From Tachypleus tridentatus (taxonomy: Eukaryota; Arthropoda; Merostomata; Xiphosura; Limulidae), in NCBI RefSeq assembly GCF_004210375.1, contig NC_134825.1, forward strand, positions 70,051,558 to 70,115,557: 64,000 nt of DNA. The letters are read 5' to 3'. The notes beneath the pieces are model-generated. The model had not been told where the DNA came from. It saw only the letters and a program-made list of their open reading frames with translations, and did no database searches. Position numbers and translations under genes: made by a program. Positions 23,669 through 36,199 of this stretch are shown in pieces (position 1 is the first letter of the stretch; each line of letters starts with the position of its first letter).

Positions 23669-24106
23669 CTGACCTATACATTAAGAAATAAGACTTCAAT
23701 ATATATGCAATTACACAATGACTACACTAAATGCAAAATAATTTATCCTCTATATAACTACATTTTTATGCGAAACTTAAGCAATTATTCAATGAAAACT
23801 ATAACATTTTAATATTATTGATATTAAAAAGTACTTCTACTTTGGCGTAAATTAAAATGCAAAATCACAACAAAGGATACCCTAAAGTTTTTTTTTACAA
23901 ATTTAAAAACCGAAACCAGTCTGTCATAATATCCTAATTTACACGAAAACAAATAGCAAGTGTTTAAATGTTAAAGTTATTTTCAAGAAGTGATCCCAGA
24001 AATCAGAGGAGTCGAGTTAAAGATCAAAACATTTCAAAAATAAACGCAAGCAAGATTTCCCTAAAAATCAAACTTGAATCATGTTTTGAAATTTATACAC
24101 ATATAA

Positions 24107-24380
24107 GGCATTGACAGGTGCCTAGTGCGCTCGATTTGTAACCTGAGGGTCATGGGTTCGAATCCACGTCACATCAAACATTCTCGCGCTTTCAGCCGTG
24201 AGGACGTTATAATGTTACGTTCAATTCCACTATTCGTGGCCCAAGAGTTGGCAGTGGGTGATAATGACTAGCTGCCTTCCCTCTAGTCTTACACTACCAA
24301 ATTAGGGAACGCTAGCGCAGATAGCCTTTGTGTAGCTTTGCGCGAAATTCAAAATGAAACAAATAAATACAAACACACAA
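24107..24380 (+). repeat. SINE family 1, copy 2
   Basis: Head GTAACCTGAGGGTCATGGGT TCGAATCC (box-B-like), body CCCAAGAGTTGGCAGTGGG, tail TTTGCGCGAAATTCAAAATG ending in an A-rich stretch. This is the copy closest to the BTBD-like gene. Confidence 0.92.
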
Positions 24381-25021
24381 AATAAACTGAGACAAAACTA
24401 CTAGTCAACAAGCTTTTATATTCCCTTTTAACTATCACCATAAACAGATAAACTAACATGAGATATTCACATACTGAGGTGAGGCCCTATACAATATGTT
24501 GAAAACTATACAAAAACTTGTTCAGTTTCAAAACCACATATAATCATGACAACTATAAGTAACTGTTTTGTAACCCAGACACTTTATTGTTCTCTGTGTA
24601 AATTTAATCCAGGGCATAAGAGAGTTCTGGCACAAGAAAATAATACACTGTACAGCTTCTTGTTATAGTCCGGAACCACGTGTTAAGCAACTACACAAGG
24701 CGCTGATCACACTAACTTCTAAATAGTCTCGGTCCGGAAACTGCACAAATATTAAATTTTACCCCACCTTTTGAGGAACCAGGAGATTTTCCAAAAAACA
24801 CCTTTCTCCTAAACTACTGGATTCACTAATTTTTATTTGATGCCAGAGGAATCATCTTGGCCCCAGAGTTTGCAAAAAGATAAAATTTTTCACCCAACCT
24901 CTTATAAAACCCGGATATTTTGCAAAAACGCTTTTACAAGGATTCCCCGAAAATGAACCCCAAATTTAACATTAATTTACACAGAGAACGTAAATATGCA
25001 GACCTACTAATTACTGTTCGT

Positions 25022-25132
25022 TGTTTCACAGCAACCCCACATCCGGCTACCTGTTGTGCCCTCCGAGAGAAATCAAACCCCTAATTTTAGCGTTGTAAAT
25101 CCGAAGACTTAACCCGTGTCCCAATAGGGGAC
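25022..25132 (-). repeat. SINE family 2 (tRNA-Val-like head), copy 1
   Basis: Reverse complement: AAGTCTTCGGATTTACAACG CTAAAATTAGGGGTTTGATT TCTC..., then a tail related to CAGCAGATAGCCCGATGTGG. Diverged. Confidence 0.7.
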
Positions 25133-25471
25133 AAATTTTCTGTGACTAACAGCAAATAAATGCAGTTGCAGAAAGAGACTTACAAATATAGAAACACGAT
25201 AAGTCTTGTGATAAAGTGAATTATGTGAACACTTCAAATCAAGGACATTTATCTTGAAAGCTGATCACACAATTCGTTTATAATCATGAACACTGTATTT
25301 CATTAACATTAATTATTCTACTTACAATAATTACATTTGGTAATTATAACTTCTATAAATAAGAATTTTTGTTGATTAAAAATATAAACACGTATAAAAA
25401 ACTAATTTGCATTAGTACCAAGTGTAAACATATATGCTATTCAACTACAACTTACCTAAGCTCAGGAGTGA

Positions 25472-25515
25472 GTTTCTTTTATAGCAAAAAAACCGCATTG
25501 GGTTATCTGCTGTTG
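25472..25515 (-). repeat. SINE family 2 tail fragment
   Basis: Only the 3' part remains (GACAACAGCAGATAACCCAA TGCGG...GCTATAAAAGAAAC in reverse complement). It makes a chance TATA-like string. Confidence 0.55.
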
Positions 25516-26374
25516 TCAGGTTTTATACGCGTGTGAGATACGGATTCTCATACACTAGGTGTCTGTGTATTGTTGACGACAAATGTCAACAATAAACAGA
25601 CAGTACACAATCCACTTGTTTTAAAATAATATATCCAAAACAAACTCAAATGTATGTACAATTATTATTTACACTACAGAATATCACAGGTGTATCTAAC
25701 ACACTAAATAACTATATTTTCTTGTCAAAAGCACACTTAATCAGATTCAATGCCTTAGAATCCAGTTAAACTATTTTTTTCAACTCTTATCGCAACTGTA
25801 TCAGTGAATAATTCACTTACGCTACCCAGTCTGTTACCACAGTTGTATCCTGAAATTTAAATAACTGTCTTCTTTTCATCAAAGTCCACACACATGGGTT
25901 TATTTACTTTAGAACACCCTTTGGCAAGACAGATTATTCTCCTTATCTCTATTAAACTGTGTAACTCACTTTAAAATACCGTGTATTATGGCTAATCACT
26001 CACACGCTTTCTTTCGCTAACAAATTTCTGAATGAATTTTACTTTTGCTTTTTACTTTTTATCTTGCCCATCCGAGGTTTCGAAATTTCGACAACCCGCG
26101 AGAGCGGCGCTGTAAGGTAACAACAGCCACTTAAGGTAACGAGAAGATTTGGTTACGTGACATCGTCAATAATAGTGAAGGCCAGACAAAAAAATGTAAT
26201 TGCAAACACAACAAATGACAGGTACAGAGTTACGTAACGAAGCCTGTCAGAACCAACACTTTTAAAACAACCAATCGTCAACACTTCTGTCTTAAAAACA
26301 AAACAATCATTACGTATTCACTCACAAAATACATTATATAATAACGCCTACTCTAAACAGTTTTGTACATCCAA

Positions 26375-26460
26375 CAACTGTGTTTACCGAAGGGAATCAA
26401 ACCATTAATTTTAGCGTTACAAGCCCATACACTTACTGCTGTTTCAGCGATGGACAAGCC
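26375..26460 (-). repeat. SINE family 2, diverged partial copy
   Basis: Reverse complement GCTTGTAACGCTAAAATTAATGGTTTGATTCCC-like head half; the tail is missing or unrecognisable. Confidence 0.55.
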
Positions 26461-26581
26461 CAGGAGGTGTTATAGTTCCCAAAAGGCTGTCAATATCGAG
26501 ATGAACCAAATCATTAACTAAAGCACTTTAAATCTGTATATTTATCAGGCATTGTCCGTTTTTGTCATTAGTTTTAACTTA

Positions 26582-26665
26582 ACAGCCTTACAACACTAAA
26601 ATCTGGGGTTCGCTTCCCCACGATGGGCACAGCAGCTAGCCCATTGTGGTTTTGCTCTAAAATAT
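26582..26665 (+). repeat. SINE family 2, 3' half
   Basis: TCTGGGGTTCGCTTCCCCAC (box B) followed by GATGGGCACAGCAGCTAGCC and the TTTTGCTCTAAAAT tail. Confidence 0.65.
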
Positions 26666-27285
26666 ATTAACCTAAAATGTTGTTTTCAGATTCTTATATA
26701 AATGTTTTTTTCGTTCATTTCTGCCTTATCGGTTTAGATCTGACTGCCAACAGTAATGTTTGTTCCCCTGAAAGATCAAAAATGGTTTAAATATTGTTTT
26801 AACTACACGTAAACACAAGTACCAGCTTTAGATAGCTTCATTTCTTTAATAAATATCATATCTTATTATCTTGCGACTTGAAAATTCAGTATAAATGACA
26901 AAGTACAAAGTCCATATCACTGATCTCATACCTTATCAAATTTACTATGAACCTCACTTCAAGTCAAATGAAATATAAACGGTTGTTTGTTGATGCTATG
27001 AAGTGAAAGTTAAATCGTTCGCAAATGACATCAAATTACGAAATACTTTAGCCATTTATTTATACTAAATAATACTGCTGCACCATTTTGTCACACCGAT
27101 ATCACCATCAATGTGAAAATAAGGCAATTAATCGAAATAAAAACCTCAAAATAATCAAACATTGGTTTCAACATCGCCACGAAAACGAAGTTCCCAACTT
27201 TTCAAAAAGAGTGCGTACATTTTTGTGTATACATATATATAAACGGTTTCATTATGAACAGTACACATTAAGTTTGTTTGGAATA

Positions 27286-27397
27286 ATGCACAAAGCTACA
27301 CAAAAGGGTAACTGTGCTCTGCCCACCACGGGTATCGAAACCCTGTTTCTAGTAGTGCAAGTCTACAAATGTTCCGCTGTGCCACAGGGCGGCATGA
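27286..27397 (-). repeat. SINE family 2-related copy (GGTGGGCAGAGC variant)
   Basis: Reverse complement: CCCTGTGGCACAGCGGAACA ..., GGGTTTCGATACCCGTGGTG GGC, tail TTTTGTGTAGCTTTGTGCAT. The head variant differs from the canonical copies and resembles 29913-30040. Confidence 0.75.
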
Positions 27398-27954
27398 ACA
27401 GCACACCGAACCACGTGCTCTCGTCGTGGTTTAAATTTATGGTATTATGTTAGCAAAGTATGAAAATAATTATTTTAACATGAATATACTTTTTAACAGC
27501 CAGAGCTTATGGTATTAAATCTAAATATCCCATGAAACCTTTTTTCAAGCAATAAAGAGAATTTTTTTTCTAATTAAGTAGCCACAGGTACATAACGATA
27601 TAGTTGGTGTTGCAAAAATATTTAGGTTTAAAAAAAGTCCTTTTTTGAAAACATCTGTGTAATTAACTCCGTTATACTTCTTTGAAAATTTCATTATTTA
27701 TTTTTTACCTGGCAGCTAATTCACAAAATCTTAAAGCTTTAACTAAACAACGTAATACATTTTTATTTATTAAAATCATCGGTAAATTTAGAGAATGATA
27801 TTAAATTTGGGGTAAAGAATCATGTTTTTATGTACATTTTTACAAATCTTTGACGACGAGGTCTGTCTTTCACTAGATAATCATGCAAATAGTATATAAG
27901 TTTGCTTATGCCAAACTTGATAAATAAACACTTATAAAGCCTTCCTCTCTTCCT

Positions 27955-28035
27955 AAAAAACCATGTTTCGATACCCATGATGAGCACAGCAAAGATAGCC
28001 CTCCTTGTAACTTTGCGCTTGTCAACAAATTAAAC
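27955..28035 (+). repeat. SINE family 2-related 3' half
   Basis: GTTTCGATACCCATGATGAG CACAGCAAAGATAGCCC then TTGTAACTTTGCGC; the head is lost. Confidence 0.6.
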
Positions 28036-28079
28036 ATAAATCTTGTAATACCACAACACGCATGTGGTTCCTTATTTAA

Positions 28080-28357
28080 GCCCGGCACGGCCAGGTGGGT
28101 TAAGGCGTTCGACTCGTAATCTGAGGGTCGCGAGTTCGAATCCCCGTCGCACCAAACACGCTCGCTTTTTCACCCGGGGGGGGGGGGCGTCATAATGTTA
28201 CGATGAATCCCACTATTCGTTAGTAAAGTTAGCAGCCCAAGAGTTGGCGGTGGGTGGTGATGACTAGTTGCCTTCCCTCTAGTCTTACACTGCTAAATTA
28301 GAGACGGCTCGCGCAGATAGCCCTCGTGTAACTTTGCGCGAAATTCAAAAAAGAAAA
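28080..28357 (+). repeat. SINE family 1, copy 3 (best-preserved head)
   Basis: GCCCGGCACGGCCAGGTGGG TTAAGGCG (box A) and CGAGTTCGAATCCCCGTCGC ACC (box B) fold as a tRNA-Thr-like head with CGT at the anticodon position. The body has CCCAAGAGTTGGCGGTGGG and the tail is TTTGCGCGAAATTC plus A-rich. A G10-11 run near 28181 is an unusual expansion. Confidence 0.95.
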
Positions 28358-29283
28358 TCTTTTTTTAATTTATTAGTATAGAAATGTAACTATTTTACCT
28401 CAAAGAAACGGGGAAAAAGTGTATAATGCCGCATTACCACAAAATTGCTTGTAACCATCTAATTCTTATACTCATACTAGTACTCAACAACGTTATGACT
28501 AAAATTTGTCATCCCTTGATTTTAATTACTGACTGTGCAACAAATATATTAGCGACATTCTAAACTTATGCATGAGCAGTAACCGTAGCCTACTTCAAAA
28601 ATGTAATCCTGACAATTAAACAAAGCACAACTGAGACAGATGTGAGAAAAACACAATAACTAAAGGCAACTGGGCGTTGCGTGAAGTAACAAAGGTAATA
28701 ATTAGGATGTCAAGGTTTTGTATATATTAATTTATTATTGAAAACAAGAAATGAAAACTGGTAAGATACACAACTTTAACTCAGAATATATATATTTTTA
28801 CTCAAACTTTTTTGTGATATATATATTATTTGTAAATTATGTGTACTTTATTATACAACTAATAGCAATAATATTTCAAAATTTAAAATATTCCGTTGCA
28901 TAATTTTCACTGTTTACTCTATCAGAAACTTCATTTCCAGTTTGTCACTCTGGGTCGGACCTTGAAATTATTCCATTTATTTTGAACAAACATGTTTTTT
29001 GCTGTTTTTGTTATCTCCATTTGTTGAATAATTTGGCTAAATATTGTCGTTATTTTCGTACATATGCTAATGTTGCTTCAATAAACAATAATTAAAAAAA
29101 ACGACATTCAATTTTATAAATATGATTTACAATATGTAATTAGCATTTGCCACCACTCGTTTCATAGTGAATTTACAGAAAATCCATTCATTTATAATGC
29201 GTTTGTGCCCTTGTTAAGAACATGTCTTTAACATGATAGTCACGTATTTTTAATTTTTGTTTTTTGCCACGACCTTTTCTATT

Positions 29284-29555
29284 CTAACGCATAATTATAG
29301 CGCGAATTTTGATAAACATAAACGTGTATCCTGTTTCGTGTAGCGATATAATTCAGTGTTAGCTGGATTGAAATTTAAATTTTGTTTTAACATATAATAA
29401 TTAATTAGCAGCGAGAAAACTAACGCATAATTATAGCGCGAATTTTGATAAACATAAACGTGTATCCTGTTTCGTGTAGCGATATAATTCAGTGTTAGCT
29501 GGATTGAAATTTAAATTTTGTTTTAACATATAATAATTAATTAGCAGCGAGAAAA
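29284..29555. repeat. Perfect 136-bp tandem duplication
   Basis: 29284-29419 and 29420-29555 are identical base for base by eye (from CTAACGCATAATTATAGCGC to TTAGCAGCGAGAAAA). Confidence 0.95.
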
Positions 29556-29912
29556 GTACTGCAAAATGTATTCTCCACATTTGTTTATCACCAAACTAAC
29601 AGTACATAAAAGCAAACAACAAAAATTTTGTTTTGAACAAGGGTTTAACCTTTCTAAGTATTCATATAGCAGAGTGTATCCCAAAATGATTACACTGTTT
29701 TGAGTCACATCGAGATTAGTCAGTGCTCATGAGCAACACTGCAGAAAACGTCACCAACCTTCAATATGAAAGCATACTAAATTTTAAACTGCAATGAAAA
29801 GTGTATGAACCACATTCCGATCATGTAATATAAATACACTACTCTGTAATGGTAGAAATAAAGGTAATACAAGATTATTAAACACACTACACAAAACTTG
29901 GATGAGTCAGTA

Positions 29913-30040
29913 TTGCTGTTGTTTATTATTAAGTACAAAGCTACACAAAGGGGTATCGGTGCCCTGTCCACCACAGGTATCAAAACCCAGTTTTTAACAG
30001 TATAACTCCACAGACTTACCACTGTGCCACTGGGGTGCAA
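29913..30040 (-). repeat. SINE family 2-related copy with 9-bp target duplication
   Basis: Flanked by GAGTCAGTA at 29904-29912 and 30041-30049, which fixes the insertion boundaries. Reverse complement begins TTGCACCCCAGTGGCACAGT and ends ...CTTTGTACTTAATAATAAAC. Confidence 0.9.
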
Positions 30041-30436
30041 GAGTCAGTACAACAGATGATGTTGAATTATGCTCTGGTGGGTTTGCTATGTTAGAAGCCA
30101 TTAAATATATACCTATCATACATACATCTTATCTTATTTATTTCTCCAGTCATGTTCATAAAGAAGAGGTAAAACTTCCTTTTAGTCTCTCTTCTTGCTG
30201 CTGTTCCACTTTGTCAATCCTTAATCACAGCTGATAAAGTTTTGAGAACTCTTCTTGGAGCCATCTTATTCATAAAACTTTTCTCTCTCTCTCGACAAGT
30301 GTCCTGGTGGTCAGAGCATTTGACTCACAACATGCAGTTTGTTTGCTTTGTGATATCTAGGACTAATTATTATTATTTATTACCCACCCCCTTCTTCACA
30401 TTTATCTTTCATACCTATTTTTAATAGTTTTTATAA

Positions 30437-30571
30437 CTAACTTCTCCCAGACTGCAGCACCATTACCTTCTCTCACTAAAACTTGTACATAATTCAGATG
30501 AGCTGCTAACTTCTCCCAGACTGCAGCACCATTACCTTCTCTCACTAAAACTTGTACATAATTCAGATGAG
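30437..30571. repeat. Perfect 66-bp tandem duplication (69-bp period)
   Basis: Two identical 66-bp units (30437-30502 and 30506-30571) are separated by CTG. The minus strand reads through both units as an open frame giving the repeated peptide VQVLVREGNGAAVWEKL. Confidence 0.92.
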
Positions 30572-33246
30572 AAGTGTGACCAAACATATCTTTTCTTCAA
30601 CTGTCATTCAACTCAAGTTCTGATGTTTATATAACCATCAAAAAGACTGGTACTGGTGAAAGCAATGGTAAAATAAAGGTAGTGTTACTACAGTTGCAGA
30701 ATGAAGTACAGTGTGTAAGCTGTTCATATGCTTATGGTTCCTGAATGCTGATACCACACAACTGAGGAAAACCCATTTTAAATTGTGGCCTTCATTAAAA
30801 ACTACTGATATAATCTTTAATGATAGAAAGTTCACACTTTGGGTGAATTATGCATCACCAAGTTAGCTTATAAACTTTAAAAATTCAGAAGATGTCTTAC
30901 AAGTTTGTTTTTTTAAAATAAATATTACTTTACTTTGTGTTTTGTTTTGAAGTTTTTAATGTTGAAATATATTGTTTTGATGAAGTTTTTACATTGTTTA
31001 CTTCTATTATTGTATAAAAAAATTTGTTTTACAAAGAAATAGTTATATGTTGAAAGCAGCATCTTTTATCTTATTACTAACACTTTGTACTTCTTGTATT
31101 TTAGTATGTAATTTCCATTTACAAGGGTTTGTTATTTCATTCCTTGTAAATATTATTCCTGATATTGTGTCTTGTTTTTAGTATTTGATTGTGTCGTATT
31201 TCATCTCCTGTTATAACTTGTGATCTTTTGTTTAGTATATAAAGTTGATATTTTCCTTGGTATATATTGTTGGACAAGTTACTTGCATGGACCAGTGTAA
31301 GTTGACTAGAGCTTGGGGTATTTTAATTGTTGTTTTAAGTTTTAAAGTTAGATATAGCTAGTTTGGCCTTAAGGTAAAGGGAAAGAGGACAAGTGTAGTG
31401 TGCAAGCATACATTTCCTACCTCCCCTCAGTTAATATATATATTTTTTCCAATTTTATGTACATGTTGAACACGTGTTATTAATATAGATAGTGAGTCAA
31501 AGCAGCCAACAAATTCCTTTCAGCTTAGTTACTCACAGAATTAGGTTATTCAAGTAGCATATTACATACATTTTCATACAAGAAAAATTACTGTAGCACA
31601 ATAGATACTGTATAAAAAATGCAACAATAATCCTTCCACTTGTAGGTCAAGAATATCCTTTGTTTCACAATGAGAGTGGCCAGCAAAAGTGCCAAAATAC
31701 ACATACTGTTAAAAGCTTTGACTGTGATTGTGAGTGACTGATTAAAGATTGTTTCACTGTATGATATACTTAGTCCAGTTTCTTTCTTTGTTTCAAATTC
31801 TGCCAATGTTAAGATAGTCCACACTTTGTTTCACAAAACATTTTCTGGAGGTTTCTAGTTCTACAGCTCCTACCTTTACTTGCAGGGAAATCAGTAAATC
31901 TAAATGTACCATAAAAGTCATTACAAAGAACATCTGTCTGCTCTTAAAGGTGCTAAAGAGAAAGTCTAAACAATGTTTAATGCCCTAAGATGCTTAACCT
32001 TCAACTGTTTGGTGGGAGAAATTAAATGTTGGTTTAATGTTAAGGAACAGCACTAAGAACTATGTTTCTTCCATTGCATGTATTAAAGCAGCCTACAGCC
32101 CAAGAATTGGGCAAAAGATGCAAATCCCACTAGTGATAAAAATTCAGACAAACAGTTCTACATGTGGAAAGTGAAATATGTTTGCAGTAGTCCACTTACA
32201 AACTAAATTATGAAAACTATGAAGCTGTCTCTTGAGTATCTTCATATCTGGTAACTAAAAAATTGAGGGCCATCAACTTTGAAAAGTTTGAAATGGAGGA
32301 AGATACTCTGAACTACTATTAACTTCAATAGAAGAAGTGTAATGCTCATCATACAACATTCAGGTCTTTCTTGAAGAATCCTGAAATAACTGATCCACTT
32401 TGGACATCAAGATATCTTTCTATATAAAAATGTGCAAATGATCATGCAACATATATATTAGTCTTTAAGAAAACAGTACTTCTAGGCAGAATCACATCTC
32501 TTTTAAGATGAAACAAAGATACATTAATGCTTACTTCTAACAAAAGTTTTCTTAATGGGTGTTTTAAGCCTATGATGGTTGTTATCATGGGAAAAGCCAT
32601 GCTAACTGTTGGAAAAGTGGTGATTTAATTCAAGAACCTAAGCAAGCCTTGCACTAGCCATCTTTGCTAAAGAATTAGTCAAGTCAATAGCCTATAATTT
32701 GAGAGATCCATGGCATCCTTCCCAGAATTGAGAAAAGGATGGCAATGACCTCAAACTATAGATAGATAGATAAAAGAAATTTCTTCCTACTACATGATTT
32801 TTAAGAAAAACATTAAAGAAACGAAATGTCACAACATCTCCCTGAAAAATCTGTTACATTCCTTCTGACCATCAAACCAAAAATTTAAAAGAATGATCTT
32901 GACTCATTTATTAATAATCTGAAATCAGGAAGAAAAGTTGGATAGAGGAACTATAATGGTGAGAGACATTATCTGAGTGTTTAACAATTCTCAGAAAATC
33001 ACCTTATCATCATGATACAAAATAAAAGGACCAATGTCTTTGGGTCATAGCTGTTTAAACAATATAATCAGTTATGAATTTGAAAGGAAACATTAACAAA
33101 CTGCTGTCCTGAATAAACATGACAGACAGGTCTCCCAGCTTTCTTTGGTTTCCAAGCATAACACACAAACTAAGCCCTCCCTCTGAGAAAATTTTATGCA
33201 AAGAATAATCAGTGATGTCGAGAAAACCCACTTATAGACAAATATA
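30572..33246. other. AT-rich interval without recognised gene
   Basis: Nothing coding-like or repetitive was recognised apart from short simple repeats such as TAGA near 32760. Confidence 0.5.
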
Positions 33247-33650
33247 TTAGGTTGAGGAATAATTCGTGAGCGTTTTTAAATAATTTCATTCAAGCATTAC
33301 ATGCAAGACTATACAATACTTCAATGCATGAACACATTACACCCAAAACATTTATTATGATACTTTATCATGTAATACCTAGGTATATAGTATGCATTGT
33401 TTTAAACGAAATTGCAAGAAATTAAATGCGAAAAGCAGATGGTGTCGAAAATGCTCGATTTTGTCCATTTGACATTCCATTTAATGAGCTGAAAATGAAA
33501 GTAAATATTAAAGACATATCAAAATCAAACACACCATCTATTAGAGCAAAAAATTATCTACCAAATGACATGAAATATTTTGCGAAAGCATTTCATTTAT
33601 GAATATATTTTTTTAACTTGAAAAACTCCGCGAATTATTCCTCAACCCAA
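33247..33650. mobile_element. 404-bp mariner-type MITE
   Basis: The ends TTAGGTTGAGGAATAATTCG / CGAATTATTCCTCAACCCAA are inverted repeats flanked by TA (33245-33246 and 33651-33652). The interior has no open transposase. The termini are of the kind carried by mariner elements. Confidence 0.88.
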
Positions 33651-35160
33651 TATATGCAAAGATTTCTCAAATAATGAATGGATGATAGGAAATAATGCAC
33701 ATATGATTATTTACAAAAGGATATCAGAATATAAGCAGTTTTTGGTTTGGGGCCTCTTCACATCCCTCCTTGAGGTTTTGAAAATTAAGGTTTTTATTAG
33801 GATAGAATAAAATTTGTTGTCCACTTGCCTTACTACACTTGAAGTCTTGTAAAAGGAGTTGCACTAATGCTTGCCACAATTTTACAGATACCAGTTACAG
33901 AAGAATAGTAAAGATGCTTAGCTGATCATAGCAACTATTAACAAGACCAAAGCAGTATGTTATGATGTCAACTCAAGCACTATACCCAATAAAAGATGCA
34001 CTCAAATGCCAGAATTCTCTCCTTCCCTTCAAGTTACCATGCCCAGAAGAAACGTGAATGGAAACTTAGATTCCAGAATAGATAAAATGAACAAACAGAG
34101 CCCTAATCATAAACATGACCCCCCAAAGTACTAAGCCAGATTTTACAGTCCAATATTTTTTTGCATGAAGTTTTCACAGTCCAGCATAATAATCAACAGG
34201 CCATGTTTTTATTATTTCTTTGATTTCACTTTTAATTATAGATAAGGTTATTATACTGTACAGCACAAATTGACTCACACACACACACACACAGACGAAG
34301 ACACAGTCCTATGTGAATAAGAGAAATTATGGCTAAAGAATATAAATATTGTTCTTCAAATGAAGATTCTAATTATTCTACATACAAGTATTTCTGGTTA
34401 ATTGTCAACAATAAAGTGGTAAAAGTCTCAAAAATCGCCTTGGCACAGACACTCTTAAGAAATGTTAGATTTTAATGATGCTTAAATGGTCAAGTGACAA
34501 AGCACAGATAAATACAATATGTATATATTATAATGTAAACTCAACTGATATTGGTAGCTACTACCTATATACAGTAATACGCATAAGTTGTATTTTCTAC
34601 GTGTCGAAAAAAACACAAAACAAAACTGCTGCTGACGAATCATGACATTCTTTTTTTTTTTAAGTTTTCCAACTTATTTAAAGTAAAATGTCACGAGTGT
34701 TAAAACAGGAATCCAAGATAGAAATCTTACCATTAAGTAAGGAACCAAATGCGATTTCCAGCATTTTCTCTTATAATAATATTTAAAGTTATATATGCAC
34801 TGAGAGACTAGATGAGAACAGACGACACTCCTGTCTGTGTTTCATCCGTTATCTTCCATAACACCATGCGAGCTAAACCACAAAGTCTGCAATATCGAGC
34901 AAATAGATTTCGTCAACTGTAAACAATACGCAATCACGACTAACTACCGGCCTGTACACTAACTTGATTGAGGTAAGTCATGGCAATACAACTCAGCTTG
35001 CAACCTTTCCCTAGTTTCGATAGGCCTTCACTTCAATAATGAAAGGGTGTCACGGACATCGAGCGCTGCAAATGTTCGATGAACTACCAAAAAACAATTA
35101 CTTTTAATACGTAAACTATGATAATAGATACGTTTCTCTTTCTTACGTTAAATACTTATG
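33651..35160. other. Interval without recognised gene
   Basis: Contains a short (AC)n tract near 34274-34292 and otherwise unremarkable AT-rich sequence. Confidence 0.5.
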
Positions 35161-35421
35161 TTTTTGTTGTTGTTTGTTTTTAATTTCGCGTAAAGCTACA
35201 CGTGGGCTATCTGCGCTAACCGTCCCTAATTTAACAGTTTAAGACTAGAGGGAAGGCAGCTAGTCATTACCGCCCACCGCCAACTCTTGGGCTACTCTAT
35301 CACCGTAACATTATATCGTCCTCACGTCTGAAAGGACAAGCATGTTTGGTGTGACGGGGATACTAACCCGCGACCCTCAGGTTACATTTAAGCACCTTAA
35401 CCACTTAGCCATGCTGGGCTA
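35161..35421 (-). repeat. SINE family 1, copy 4
   Basis: Full-length in reverse complement: AGCCCAGCATGGCTAAGTGG head, GCGGGTTAGTATCCCCGTCA box B, core CCAAGAGTTGGCGGTGGGC, tail TTTACGCGAAATTAAAAACA. Confidence 0.93.
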
Positions 35422-35694
35422 CAAATATTTCTGATTCACGATTTTATCTCTCAAACGTACTCCTTCCTATCTCTGATAATGAAGATTAAAGTATTATTTC
35501 AAGTCACATGACTTAGAAAACATGAAACACATGGTCAGTGTTACAAGTACATAGTAAACATGATGAGGCACAAAGCTTCAATATCAAATATATATCAAAA
35601 GTGAAAAGTGGTTCTATCACTGACAACTTCACATGAATATTTAACTTTGTATAAAATTTAACGTCATGTTCTAGTGTTAGCTTCTTTAACGAAA

Positions 35695-35790
35695 GCCACT
35701 TAATTATACCAGTGAAAAAACCGGGACTTCAGCCCAGAACCTCTGGCTAATACACAAAGTACTTTACCACTAAGCTATCCTCAAACCTAT
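35695..35790 (-). repeat. Possible diverged tRNA-like repeat
   Basis: Reverse complement GGATAGCTTAGTGGTAAAGT ...GGGCTGAAGTCCCGG has A- and B-box-like spacing. It does not match either SINE family well, and no tail is seen. Confidence 0.35.
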
Positions 35791-36014
35791 AACGTTAATA
35801 TTTAAAGCTTTTATGAGTATAATCATCGTATTACGTTATGACAGGTACACAGAACGGATCATACAAAGTATATCCACACACTACTGACATATATATATAT
35901 CAAAATTCAGTTATAAAACAAAGGTAGATTTAACATAAAATTTTAAATAACAAGGTACCCGGTACCAGGACTTGAATCTAGGACCTAGAATAACCAAATA
36001 ACACGAAGTATGTA

Positions 36015-36199
36015 TTGGTTTGTTTTGAATTTCGGGCAAAGTTACTCGAGGGCTATCTGCGCTAGCCGTCCCTAATTTAGCAGTGTAAGACAAAGGGAAG
36101 TCAGCTCGTCATCAACACTCACCGTCAACTCTTAGGCTACTATTTTACCAACGAATAGTAGGATTGACCGTAACATTATAATGACCCCACGGCTTCAAG
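36015..36199 (-). repeat. SINE family 1, copy 5, 5'-truncated
   Basis: Body and tail are present in reverse complement (CTTGAAGCCGTGGGGTCATT ...GCCCGAAATTCAAAACAAAC) but the tRNA-like head is absent. This is the usual signature of incomplete reverse transcription. Confidence 0.9.

Noticed and set aside
25455-25483. TATA box plus donor forming an alternative BTBD promoter
   Set aside because: TATAAAAG comes from a SINE 2 tail and lies only ~20 bases from the donor, so a start site 25-30 bases downstream would fall beyond the splice site. Kept only as part of a low-interest exonisation note.
27088-27453. 121-codon open frame
   Set aside because: Its second half is a SINE 2-related insertion and the first half has no similarity to known proteins.
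28080-28160. Functional tRNA gene
   Set aside because: The cloverleaf-like head is fused to a SINE body and A-rich tail, and the same unit recurs many times with mutations.
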